A stretch of 64,000 bases of DNA from Oscillospiraceae bacterium. Lineage in GTDB: Bacteria; Bacillota; Clostridia; Oscillospirales; Ruminococcaceae. The stretch is from contig JAKSPL010000001.1 in the NCBI GenBank assembly GCA_024404815.1, positions 1 through 64,000 of the forward strand, read 5' to 3'. The notes below the pieces were generated by a model. It did not search any database. It saw only the letters and a list, made by a program, of their open reading frames with translations, and was not told the DNA's origin. Made by a program: the position numbers and the translations under genes. Position 1 is the stretch's first letter. Every line of letters begins with the position of its first letter. Positions 37,771 through 45,855 of this stretch are shown here, in pieces.

Positions 37771-37801
37771 AAAAAGAGCAGAGAACCGAATCTCCGCCCT
37801 A
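37771..37801 (-). terminator. Terminator of the pseudouridine synthase gene
   Basis: On the reverse strand AGGGCGGAGA, a 6-base loop and TCTCTGCTCT are followed by TTTTTGTG. The sequence is closely similar to the terminator at 60025-60056. The 85 bases between it and the gene show no other feature. Confidence 0.65.
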
Positions 37802-37888
37802 ACAATGATAACGTTCATGCTAAAATGGGATTCCATAGGGACAATGGCAGATGGTGTGGGGGCCGAAGTCCACCACAAAAAAACCACG

Positions 37889-38497
37889 TTATTTATACTG
37901 ACAAAGCAGCGTGATCTCCTCCTCAGTCAGCGGACGATACCCCCCAAGCGGCAGCGATTCGTCCAGCGTCACACCGCCGACTGCAATGCGTTTCAAGCCG
38001 CAGACACGGCAATGTACCGCACGCAAAAGCCGCTTGACTTCATGCTTTTTCCCCTCCGTCAGGGTGATACGTCCAAGAAACGCCGCACCGCTCGGATTTT
38101 TCAGATAGCGTTCTCTGCGTTCCTGCGGCAGGTCCTCCAGAATGTCCGAAACCTGCATCGTCCGCAGCACTTCAATTTTCGCAGGACGGCTGACTGTCCC
38201 CTGCTGATCCAGCGGTACACCTTTTTGCAAAGCATCTGCCGCCTCGGAAGTCAGAACACCGATCGCCGTAAATTCGTATATTTTTCGGACGGTATGCTTC
38301 GGCTGCATCAGCGCGTGCGTCAACGCTCCGTCGTCTGTCAGCAAAAGCAGACCTGTCGTGTCCAGATCTAAACGCCCGATCGGATGCAGTCCATATGCTG
38401 CCTCCTGCGGCAGCAAGTCCATGACAGTCCGCTGTGTACGGTCGCTGCACGCGGTCACACAGCCGCGCGGTTTGTTGAGCATATAGTATCGCGGCAT
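37889..38497 (-). CDS. RsuA/RluB/RluE-family pseudouridine synthase
   Basis: A 202-residue rRNA-modifying enzyme. The catalytic Asp lies in IGRLDLDTTGLLLLTDDG, and KKHEVKRLLRAV is the second family motif. The N-terminal S4 RNA-binding domain is absent: the protein begins directly with PRYYMLNKPRG, as in RluE. The rRNA target (16S or 23S) cannot be decided from the sequence. The start at 38497 is close to the forward promoter at 38509. Confidence 0.88.
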   Translation of the reverse strand: MPRYYMLNKPRGCVTACSDRTQRTVMDLLPQEAAYGLHPIGRLDLDTTGLLLLTDDGALTHALMQPKHTVRKIYEFTAIGVLTSEAADALQKGVPLDQQGTVSRPAKIEVLRTMQVSDILEDLPQERRERYLKNPSGAAFLGRITLTEGKKHEVKRLLRAVHCRVCGLKRIAVGGVTLDESLPLGGYRPLTEEEITLLCQYK

Positions 38498-38508
38498 TAT
38501 GCCCTCCT

Positions 38509-38536
38509 TGACATCATTTTTGTCTTGTGCTATAAT
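38509..38536 (+). promoter_or_regulatory. Promoter of the TrmH-family gene
   Basis: TTGACA (38509-38514), 16 bases, TATAAT (38531-38536). Confidence 0.85.
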
Positions 38537-38569
38537 GAATGTACCACCCTATTCGGAGGATACCAGAAA

Positions 38570-39388
38570 ATGATTGAAATTACGGATTTTTCAGCACCCG
38601 AACTCGATATATTTGCAAGGCTGTCCGAACCCCAGCTCCTGCACTACTATGAACCTGACCTCGGTATTTTCATTGCAGAAAGCCCGAAAGTCATCAATCG
38701 TGCGCTCGATGCAGGCTACCAGCCGATCTCTTTCCTCTGCGCTTCAGAAAATCACCATCCGGATACGAAAGAACTCCTTGCACGCTGTGCCGACACACCT
38801 GTCTATACCGCCACTTCTGAAGTGCTTGCCGAACTCACAGGCTTGCAGTTTTCGGGCGGCATTATTTGTGCACTGCGGCGAAATCCGCTTCCAGCGGTAC
38901 AGACACTCTGCGAAAATGCCTCGCGCATTGCCGTGCTAGAGGATGTTGTCAATCCGCGCAATATCGGTGCAATCTTTCGGAATGCCGCTGCACTCGGAAT
39001 GGATGCGGTTTTGCTGACATCCGGCTGCAGTAATCCGCTCTATCGCCGTGCCGCCCGTGTCAGTATGGGTACGGTTTTTCAGGTGCCGTGGACGATTTTC
39101 CCGCAGAATTGCGATTATCTCAAAATGCTGCACGACATGGGATTTACGACTGCGGCAATGGCATTGCGAAATGATACACGGCGTATTACTGACCGTACGC
39201 TCAAAAATTGTGACAAAATTGCGATTGTGCTCGGAACGGAAGGCGAAGGATTACGGGACACAACGATTTCCGCCTGCGATGTCACCATCCGCATTCCCAT
39301 GACACATGGTGTCGATTCGCTCAATGTCGCTGCGGCAAGTGCCGTTGCGTTCTGGGAACTCGGTACCCTGCGCGAAGCAGAACTCTGA
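38570..39388 (+). CDS. TrmH/SpoU-family RNA 2'-O-methyltransferase
   Basis: A 272-residue SPOUT methyltransferase. SAM-binding knot motifs are LEDVVNPRNIGAIFRNAAALG (shown here in part: VVNPRNIGAIFRNAA), VLGTEGEGL and IPMTHGVDSLNVAAAS. An N-terminal substrate-binding domain of about 100 residues precedes them. It methylates a tRNA or rRNA ribose; the site is unknown. GGAGGA lies 9 bases before the ATG, and the promoter excludes longer starts. Confidence 0.9.
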   Translation: MIEITDFSAPELDIFARLSEPQLLHYYEPDLGIFIAESPKVINRALDAGYQPISFLCASENHHPDTKELLARCADTPVYTATSEVLAELTGLQFSGGIICALRRNPLPAVQTLCENASRIAVLEDVVNPRNIGAIFRNAAALGMDAVLLTSGCSNPLYRRAARVSMGTVFQVPWTIFPQNCDYLKMLHDMGFTTAAMALRNDTRRITDRTLKNCDKIAIVLGTEGEGLRDTTISACDVTIRIPMTHGVDSLNVAAASAVAFWELGTLREAEL

Positions 39389-39397
39389 TACATAAAA

Positions 39398-39427
39398 ACA
39401 CCCTCTCAGATTGAACTGAGAGGGTGT
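39398..39427. terminator. Bidirectional terminator
   Basis: ACACCCTCTCAG and its perfect complement around ATTGAA lies between two convergent genes, 9 bases from each stop. Confidence 0.85.
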
Positions 39428-39435
39428 CATTCTTT

Positions 39436-40983
39436 TTATTCGCTCCAAGTTTCCATCTGAATCATGTAATTTTCGAGGAAACCTGTGTAGCCCTCCTCGC
39501 ATTCATCATGGTAGGAAAGAATCAGCTCAGCATCTTTCTCATCGATGAATCCGTTTCTGTCCACATCGGCAAGCACCAGTTCAAAATCGTTGAGTCCGGG
39601 ATCTTCGCCGTTCATCAGACAGGTTGCGGCATATGTTGCCAATTCCGCATCTGCTTCATCCAGAACGCCATCCAGATTCACATCGCCCATTTTTACGATG
39701 CAGGCAGGAAGCAGTTCGGATGCTTCATTTCTCGTATGCGAACGTGCCGATGCGATCGCCTCATCTGTGGTCATGACCGTTGTCGGCTGATACCACGATT
39801 TGCAGACATCCACATTGAACCATTCGCCGCCGATCTGTACAATATTCCATGCGTGATTGCAGCCGGTGACTGTCTCAGAAACGACACCGCTCAGACCAAG
39901 CAGGTAATTCAGCAGATCTGCATATTCTGCACAGAGCATTCCCTTATGATTGACCAGATCCTCACGGAATCCCTGCGATTTTGTATCGTTGTCTGCATTG
40001 TATTGGAACTCTTCGTTCAGGTGCAGTTCAAAATACAGACTGCGCACAATCGAATACTCCTCAACAGGCGTCAGCGTGCCTGCACTGCGGCTGCCATCGC
40101 CGATGATTCCAAGACGATTGAACAAACGCTGAGCAAGTTCAAAAGTCACAGCATCACAGAAATCCGAATCGGTGAATTCAGAATAATGCGTCATCAGGAA
40201 ATCATATTCTTCAGGAGTCTTTTCTTCACTCAGAACGATGTCGTACAGACTTCTGTAATCGCCGTATGCATTGTCAAAATAGTAGATATCCTGTACCGAA
40301 GAATGTCCTGTGCCGAGCATACCCTTAGAACCGTCAGGCGCAATGTTCGTCATGTTCTTCGGCAGGTAGAGTGTCGTAATGTGCTTTGCGTCACGGCTCA
40401 GTGCCATCGGGCAGATGCTCTCCAGTTCGCTGAATGCACCCGACGAGAGATCAATGACATTTTCATCATAATTGCCGATCACTTTTGCATCGTAGTCCAT
40501 CAGCACCTTGCCGAGCAGTACATAGCCCTGCTCCTGCCGTACATCGCTGATCCAGCCCGAATTGTTGAACGCGCTGTAACCAACCTGTGTGACATTCTCA
40601 CCGCCGTTGACTGTTTCCAGGAACGTGGTATTTCCAAAGGCATATTTTCCAATGGTCGTTACCGTATCCGGAATCGTTACTTCCTCTACACAATAGTTTG
40701 TGTTGCAGAAGTTCTTTCCGATCTCTGTAATCGTATAGGTTCTGTCGTTCACAGTGACTGTGGAAGGCAGATCCAGCACAGATTCGGAAGTGGAAACAAG
40801 ACTCGTCAGCGTAGCGGTTTCGGCACCTGTCACCTGAAACTTGTAGGTGACATCGTCAACCGTGACTTTCAGAGTCCCGACGGCGTTGGCTGTCAGCAAT
40901 GAGCCGGTATCAACGGAATATCCGAGTCCGGACATCAGCATGGCAGTCGAGAGTACAACAGCAATCCCCTTTTTCATTGACAT
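39436..40983 (-). CDS. Secreted LRR and transglutaminase-like protein with dockerin
   Basis: A 515-residue exported protein. Signal peptide (about 1-34), BspA-type leucine-rich repeats (about 60-235; VTIPDTVTTIGKYAFGNT), then a transglutaminase-like core with the expected triad Cys351 (GMLCAEYADLL), His377 (NHAWNIV) and Asp392 (FNVDVCK). The C-terminus is a dockerin with two calcium loops (GDVNLDGVLDEADAE and DVDRNGFIDEKDAE). Such domains act as peptidases, amidases or cross-linkers; the activity here is not predictable. The start at 40983 has GGAGG 8 bases upstream. Confidence 0.85.
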   Translation of the reverse strand: MSMKKGIAVVLSTAMLMSGLGYSVDTGSLLTANAVGTLKVTVDDVTYKFQVTGAETATLTSLVSTSESVLDLPSTVTVNDRTYTITEIGKNFCNTNYCVEEVTIPDTVTTIGKYAFGNTTFLETVNGGENVTQVGYSAFNNSGWISDVRQEQGYVLLGKVLMDYDAKVIGNYDENVIDLSSGAFSELESICPMALSRDAKHITTLYLPKNMTNIAPDGSKGMLGTGHSSVQDIYYFDNAYGDYRSLYDIVLSEEKTPEEYDFLMTHYSEFTDSDFCDAVTFELAQRLFNRLGIIGDGSRSAGTLTPVEEYSIVRSLYFELHLNEEFQYNADNDTKSQGFREDLVNHKGMLCAEYADLLNYLLGLSGVVSETVTGCNHAWNIVQIGGEWFNVDVCKSWYQPTTVMTTDEAIASARSHTRNEASELLPACIVKMGDVNLDGVLDEADAELATYAATCLMNGEDPGLNDFELVLADVDRNGFIDEKDAELILSYHDECEEGYTGFLENYMIQMETWSE

Positions 40984-41296
40984 AGTGGTAACCTCCAAAT
41001 GTTTTATAAATTCCTTCCCCAAATCCTATTATAATATATAATTCCACATTTTTCAATATAATAATATTGCTCATTTTTTGCGTATTTTAATTCAAAAATG
41101 ATATAATGAATGTTATAATAACCATCAAAAAATGCGTGTCAAATATTACTGTTCGTATATTTCTTGCTGTGATCGGTCCGGTTTGCAGATTTCTCCAATG
41201 TATATTCTGCCTGATTGTGCAGACAATACGCCTGTGGTTTCCAGCCGAAAATCGAACAAATCCGCGCATTCTGCGCTTCAATGGAGGAATTATGCT
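40984..41296. other. AT-rich intergenic region
   Basis: Very AT-rich to about 41110. It contains a forward promoter candidate (41078-41107) and further TATAAT-like sequence near 41115. Between 41110 and 41290 I see only a leader with GGAGG before the truncated AbrB gene. Confidence 0.5.
41078..41107 (+). promoter_or_regulatory. Candidate promoter of the truncated AbrB-like gene
   Basis: TTGCGT (41078-41083), 18 bases, TATAAT (41102-41107), nearly 190 bases before the start codon. Confidence 0.5.
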
Positions 41297-41473
41297 ATGA
41301 AAGCAACTGGAATTGTCCGCCGAATCGACGATCTGGGCAGAGTGGTCATCCCAAAAGAAATTCGCCGTACCATGCGAATTCGTGAGGGCGACCCGTCATG
41401 GATAACATTGACACGGGATCTGGCATTTTGCATCGGGATAGAATCGGCTGCAAAACGGTACGGTGGGAAGTGA
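41297..41473 (+). pseudogene. Truncated AbrB/SpoVT-like DNA-binding protein
   Basis: The first 33 codons (MKATGIVRRIDDLGRVV, then IPKEIRRTMRIREGDP) match the start of AbrB-family SpoVT-like regulators very closely. After GDP the match stops abruptly and a 25-residue unrelated tail ends the 58-residue frame. The swapped-hairpin DNA-binding fold needs about 50 residues, so the product is probably not functional. No other frame resumes the family sequence. The 21-bp repeat array begins 28 bases after its stop. Confidence 0.65.
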
Positions 41474-41500
41474 ACAGACAAGTCCCTGCTGTTCTCCGTT

Positions 41501-41584
41501 GGCATTTTAGTCGTTATTATGTACATCTTGTCATTTCGGCTCGGCAACTTAGTCGCAGAAATGTACATCTTAGTTGCGATTTTG
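41501..41584 (+). promoter_or_regulatory. Four-copy 21-bp operator array (putative LytTR sites)
   Basis: Cores CATTTTAGTCGT, CATCTTGTCATT, CAACTTAGTCGC and CATCTTAGTTGC start at 41503, 41524, 41545 and 41566, exactly 21 bases apart and all in one direction. Copies 1 and 3 are preceded by GG and copies 2 and 4 by TA. The array ends 20 bases before the -35 of the GLUG-dockerin gene. A closely related array precedes the LytTR regulator gene at 52.2 kb. Two-turn phasing fits LytTR proteins, which bind direct repeats. Confidence 0.75.
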
Positions 41585-41604
41585 TACCTGTTGGGCAAAC
41601 CATA

Positions 41605-41633
41605 TTGAAAAATGTTAATTCATATGCTATACT
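41605..41633 (+). promoter_or_regulatory. Promoter of the GLUG-like dockerin gene
   Basis: TTGAAA (41605-41610), 17 bases, TATACT (41628-41633), directly downstream of the repeat array. Confidence 0.75.
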
Positions 41634-41722
41634 ATATGTATCCCCTTCAAAAAACGCTTTCTATCCCCTCGAAAGCGTCAAACCACATTATGCTATATGA
41701 AATACCGAGAAAGGAAAAGGTC

Positions 41723-43891
41723 ATGAACAAAATTGCAAAACACCTGCTGTCGGCCGTGACAGCAGGCGCGATGCTCTGTGCGGCGCTCCCCTCTGTCGCA
41801 CTTCCGAGCTTCGCAGATGATGCAGTGCCCACCCTCAACGACAACGGCACACCCGACAATGCGAAGGATGACTACTACGAGATCAGCAATGGCAAACAGC
41901 TTTTCTGGTTTGCGAATCTGGTCAACGGCACAGAAGAACAGGATCCCGTTCCGAATGCAAATGCCAAGCTGATGAACGACATCGACTGCTTTAAACTTGA
42001 AGACTGGACAAGCATTGGCGCAACCGTCTCTTACACCGGCACATTCGACGGCAACGGATACAGCATCAGTTACCTGCATCAATACGTCGAGAATGCCGCA
42101 TTTTGCTATTCTCTCGACAACGGCGGAAGAATCCTGAATCTGACGCTGAAAGAGTGTTCATTTTTTGGCAGGGAGGAAGCAGCAGGCTTCTGCTGTTCTC
42201 TGGGAAAAGGTATCATCGCGCAATGTGCTATTGTGTCAAGCTGCGTTAGATCGAACGGATTGCGTGCAGGCGGCATTGTTGCATATTCGGGCCGTTCAGC
42301 GGCTGGCACAGGCAGCATTCAGCAGTGCCTCTGCAACGCCGATGTAGAAGTCAGAGAGCCCCAGTACGAAGTCGCTTACGCAGGCGGTATCGTCGGCTAC
42401 CTCAATGCCGGAGAGATTTTCCAATGCCTGACGCTCGGATACATAGATTCCACCACCGTCGATAATTGCCAATACTACGGCGGTATCGCTGCGGTCATCA
42501 ATTCCAACAGCGGCGCAAAGGTAGATTCCAGCTACTGGCTGGATGAGGCGATCAGCGTCCGCGCGCAAAAGATCAACGACACCAAGAAAGATGTCGGCAA
42601 TTCGGATGAAATCCATTGTGTCGATAAAGCGGAAATGCTCAGCGGATATGTCTGCGTCGAGGTGAACAACGGCGAAAGGGTATTCCATCAGAACATCGGC
42701 AGAGAATATCCGACACTCGAACCGAATCACCACACACCGACTTACAGCAACGATATTGATCCGGATACAGGACGCTTGATCATTGTATCCGATCCCTGTG
42801 TGTATGACGAACACGGCTTCTGCACACTCTGCGGCGATGCAATGCCTGCCACCGACAAGGACAGGGACGGCTGCTACGAGATTGCCAATGTAGGTCAGCT
42901 TTTCTGGTTCGGTGACTATATCGTGCAAGGACACCTCGACACCGATGCCATCCTGACAAACGATATTATCGTCAACGACAGCCGCACATGGAAAACACCG
43001 AACACCAATGATGTCGGCTACAAGGGCAAGTTCGATGGTCAGGGACACGTCATCAGCGGTCTGGTCCATGACGCAAACTGCACACTGGGCTTGCTGTTCG
43101 ACACCATCGCAACGGGTGCTGTCGTGAAAAACCTCGGCATTGTGGACAGCTTTTGTCCGCCGCTCGTCAAATGCAACGGTCTCGGCGGCATCTGCGTGGA
43201 AAACCGCGGCACGATCCTGAACTGCTATTTCGTTGGCACGTTCAAGTATAACGGCGAGGAAACCCCCGGCGGTATCTGCAAGAAGAACATCGGAAATATC
43301 ATCAACTCTTATTCCTACATTCTGGACGCATTCCAAACCAAAAGGACATACGGTATCTGCGAAACAAACGGCAACAACGATGCTTCCAAGCCGACCGCAG
43401 GTACAGTCGAAAATGTCTGCTACCGTGAGATGGAGTATATGTCAACAGATGGAAAGACACAAATGACAGACTTTGCGAAAAATGTCAGAACAGAAAATGT
43501 GAAAGACTGCACTTCCGGCACCGATGATGCATTCGCAAGCGGCGAGATCTGTGCCCTGCTGAACGCTCGCGCAGGCGAGGAGATCTGGTATCAGGAGATC
43601 GGCAAAGACCTCACCCCTGTACTGAATCCCAAGCACGGTTCTGTAAGCGGCTATACCGTCACAGTCGGCGATAACACCTTCTCGAAGTACGTAAACGATG
43701 GCGTAGTCGGCGATGCGAACGATGACGGCGAATTTAACATGGCAGATATTGTCCTCCTGCAAAGATGGCTGATCGGCGAGGATGTCGAGCTTTCCAACTG
43801 GGAACTCCTCGACTTCAACAGCGACGGCAGACTGAATGTCAGCGACATGACACTCCTCAAAACTGTGCTTCTCCAGAACGAAGCAGCGTAA
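41723..43891 (+). CDS. Secreted GLUG-like repeat protein with dockerin
   Basis: A 722-residue exported protein. Signal peptide (about 1-32, ending PSFA). Two homologous beta-helix-like regions follow, each opening with a QLFWF segment (YEISNGKQLFWFANLV near 50; YEIANVGQLFWFGDYI near 385) and containing GTFDGNGYSIS or GKFDGQGHVIS, as in GLUG-motif adhesins and IgA-peptidase-type surface proteins. A complete dockerin closes the protein (GDANDDGEFNMADIV and DFNSDGRLNVSDM). It is probably an adhesin or structural part rather than an enzyme. AAAGG precedes the ATG. Control by the upstream 21-bp array is inferred. Confidence 0.82.
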   Translation: MNKIAKHLLSAVTAGAMLCAALPSVALPSFADDAVPTLNDNGTPDNAKDDYYEISNGKQLFWFANLVNGTEEQDPVPNANAKLMNDIDCFKLEDWTSIGATVSYTGTFDGNGYSISYLHQYVENAAFCYSLDNGGRILNLTLKECSFFGREEAAGFCCSLGKGIIAQCAIVSSCVRSNGLRAGGIVAYSGRSAAGTGSIQQCLCNADVEVREPQYEVAYAGGIVGYLNAGEIFQCLTLGYIDSTTVDNCQYYGGIAAVINSNSGAKVDSSYWLDEAISVRAQKINDTKKDVGNSDEIHCVDKAEMLSGYVCVEVNNGERVFHQNIGREYPTLEPNHHTPTYSNDIDPDTGRLIIVSDPCVYDEHGFCTLCGDAMPATDKDRDGCYEIANVGQLFWFGDYIVQGHLDTDAILTNDIIVNDSRTWKTPNTNDVGYKGKFDGQGHVISGLVHDANCTLGLLFDTIATGAVVKNLGIVDSFCPPLVKCNGLGGICVENRGTILNCYFVGTFKYNGEETPGGICKKNIGNIINSYSYILDAFQTKRTYGICETNGNNDASKPTAGTVENVCYREMEYMSTDGKTQMTDFAKNVRTENVKDCTSGTDDAFASGEICALLNARAGEEIWYQEIGKDLTPVLNPKHGSVSGYTVTVGDNTFSKYVNDGVVGDANDDGEFNMADIVLLQRWLIGEDVELSNWELLDFNSDGRLNVSDMTLLKTVLLQNEAA

Positions 43892-43943
43892 ACCTTTTTC
43901 GCTCTGATCGTATTCAAGATTATTCCTGAACCTCCCCATAAAA

Positions 43944-43992
43944 AGCAGCACCGCCCCTGACTGTCAGCCAGTCAGTGACGGTGCTGTTTGCA
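43944..43992. terminator. Bidirectional terminator
   Basis: AGCAGCACCG and CGGTGCTGTT with an inner TGACTG/CAGTCA stem, lying between convergent genes. Confidence 0.75.
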
Positions 43993-44039
43993 CTATATGG
44001 AATGTATGGCTTTGAACCATGCAGCATACTACACAGCAC

Positions 44040-45671
44040 TTACTGTGCTGTATACCATTGAGAATTCAGGAATTCAATTCGGCTTTCAAGCCATTGATGC
44101 AGATATTCAGCCGCTTCTGCTTCGGTTTTGACTTTTCTCTCCGCTGCGGAAAGTTCCTCAACGATCATAAAATTCAAAAGAATATTGTTCCACTTCTGAT
44201 AGTTTCGCGTGAAATCCGCCTGCAAAGCTTCGGAATCGCTTTTTACCATTTCCAGCGTTCTGTCAAAAACGCCGTCGTCTACAGCCTGTGTCCATTTCTC
44301 CTTGACAAGTGTCTGGTACCAGTCCGCATAGGCAAGCACCATCAGCCACGGATTTGCCGATTCTTCCTCAAAATCCGGATCCGGTACGATATTGGCGGCA
44401 TAGAACCCCTGTCCGTCCTCACAGCGCGGTCGACAGCCCATCGAGGAATCGAAATCCCACGGGGCCTGAAAAGTCAGCTTTTGATTGCCTGCCGCACTCA
44501 TATCGACAGACAGATAGAAACTCGACCATGTAATATCCGCATCGCAGGTCAGCTCGCTGATGATATACATATCTGCCAGCGAATCCAGATCGACAACTGC
44601 CGCGACAGCCTCCTGCGGTGTCAGCTCCGTCGTTTCGGAGATCGCAGAATCATCCGCATCAAACACGAACGCCTTATTGTTGTATGCAGCTTCGTACATG
44701 ATCTGATACACACAGTTCACATAGTTTTCAATGAAATCATGCTGTTCCTGCGAATAGATATCGCTGTGAATGGTCATACCGATGGGCTTGTGATATTCTG
44801 CATCGTCAGACGAAATGCACTGTATCGTCCGACCGCTGCCGCCGTTTCCGTCATATGGTGTCAGCGGTGCATTGTCCGCAAGCTTCAGCGGGAAACTGTA
44901 CAATGGTTCTTCATTGACAAAATAACCGTCATATTCCAAAAAGTAACCGATATCCGTCCCCGTGTAGTCTTTTTCCGGCTCGTTGATATTCACTCTGTCC
45001 TCGTTGACCTGCGGCATTTCAGCGAGAAGATATATACCATAATACTCGCCGTTGACTTCCACCTGTACAAGCGCCGCATCTGACGCATACAAACCATCTT
45101 TTTCGAGGATCTCTCTTGCCGCATACAATGCAGTCTTATTGCGAAGCATGGATGCGTCCTTGTATTCTGCAAGCAGCAGCCAGTTTTTGAATGCCGCACC
45201 ATCGTTCAGACCAAGCAGCTTCTGCTTTTCAGCGAATTTGATGCGAAGCGGTTTCTTCGGATAGAGGGTTGTCCAGTTTCCTCTGACTTTGACTTTTGCA
45301 TCCGCGCCGTCCATCAGGGAATTCCCGTCTGCATCACGCACCATGACCGTACATTCCTCATAGTACGGTTCGGGAACATCTTTATAAGAAGGATCCCATT
45401 GTGACATATCCTCAGCGACCACCTTTGCAACAGGTTCATCCACGAACTTCATCACATCTTCGGCATCGCTTTTGGTCTGTATCGACAGCACGGGCAGGAC
45501 ACCATAGGATTCTTTCGGTGTTTCCGCCGCGGCGGCTGCGGTTTCCGCAGTCGTTGTGACAGCTGTATCAATTTGTTCCTCCGTCGGCTTGGGTTCAGAG
45601 TTTTGATTCTGACAGCCTGCAAGCAGCAGACACGCAAGCGTTGCAGCACATATCCGATGGATCTTATTCAT
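44040..45671 (-). CDS. CotH-domain lipoprotein
   Basis: A 543-residue lipoprotein: lipobox LLAGC with Cys at residue 20, a Thr/Ala-rich linker, then a CotH kinase-like domain. CotH motifs are VRGNWTTLYPKKPLRIKF, NWLLLAEYKDASMLRN, VEVNGEYYGIYLLAE and APWDFDSSMG, whose Asp is the likely metal-binding residue. Unlike the CotH protein at 4.2 kb it is membrane-anchored and has no dockerin, lamin-tail or chitobiase-like domain. Substrate unknown. Confidence 0.87.
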   Translation of the reverse strand: MNKIHRICAATLACLLLAGCQNQNSEPKPTEEQIDTAVTTTAETAAAAAETPKESYGVLPVLSIQTKSDAEDVMKFVDEPVAKVVAEDMSQWDPSYKDVPEPYYEECTVMVRDADGNSLMDGADAKVKVRGNWTTLYPKKPLRIKFAEKQKLLGLNDGAAFKNWLLLAEYKDASMLRNKTALYAAREILEKDGLYASDAALVQVEVNGEYYGIYLLAEMPQVNEDRVNINEPEKDYTGTDIGYFLEYDGYFVNEEPLYSFPLKLADNAPLTPYDGNGGSGRTIQCISSDDAEYHKPIGMTIHSDIYSQEQHDFIENYVNCVYQIMYEAAYNNKAFVFDADDSAISETTELTPQEAVAAVVDLDSLADMYIISELTCDADITWSSFYLSVDMSAAGNQKLTFQAPWDFDSSMGCRPRCEDGQGFYAANIVPDPDFEEESANPWLMVLAYADWYQTLVKEKWTQAVDDGVFDRTLEMVKSDSEALQADFTRNYQKWNNILLNFMIVEELSAAERKVKTEAEAAEYLHQWLESRIEFLNSQWYTAQ

Positions 45672-45698
45672 ATCATACACCTCCAAACAGTAACGAAT

Positions 45699-45727
45699 AT
45701 TATACCACAAAAGCACAAACCAGTCAA
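45699..45727 (-). promoter_or_regulatory. Promoter of the CotH lipoprotein gene
   Basis: Reverse strand TTGACT (45722-45727), 17 bases, TATAAT (45699-45704). Confidence 0.85.
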
Positions 45728-45744
45728 TCACTATTCAGATTTCC

Positions 45745-45773
45745 TTGACAATACATTATAGTTATGGTATACT
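45745..45773 (+). promoter_or_regulatory. Promoter of the GH3 gene
   Basis: TTGACA (45745-45750), 17 bases, TATACT (45768-45773). The two divergent -35 boxes are 17 bases apart. A GTGTGAA/TTCACAC pair (45782-45788 and 45823-45829) lies in the leader and might be a regulator site. Confidence 0.85.
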
Positions 45774-45855
45774 GATTAGAAGTGTGAATCGCAGATTCTG
45801 ACAGTGACAGCATAGAGATCATTTCACACCGCAAGCACAAAAAGGAGTTATATCA

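Noticed and set aside
39424..40902. Long open frame on the forward strand opposite the transglutaminase-dockerin gene
   Set aside because: The reverse-strand gene has a signal peptide, catalytic triad and dockerin; the forward frame has no family motif or ribosome site and runs through a terminator region.
41501..41584. Possible small CRISPR array
   Set aside because: Units are 21 bases with imperfect 12-base cores and no spacers of normal length, no cas genes nearby, and the array sits at a promoter.
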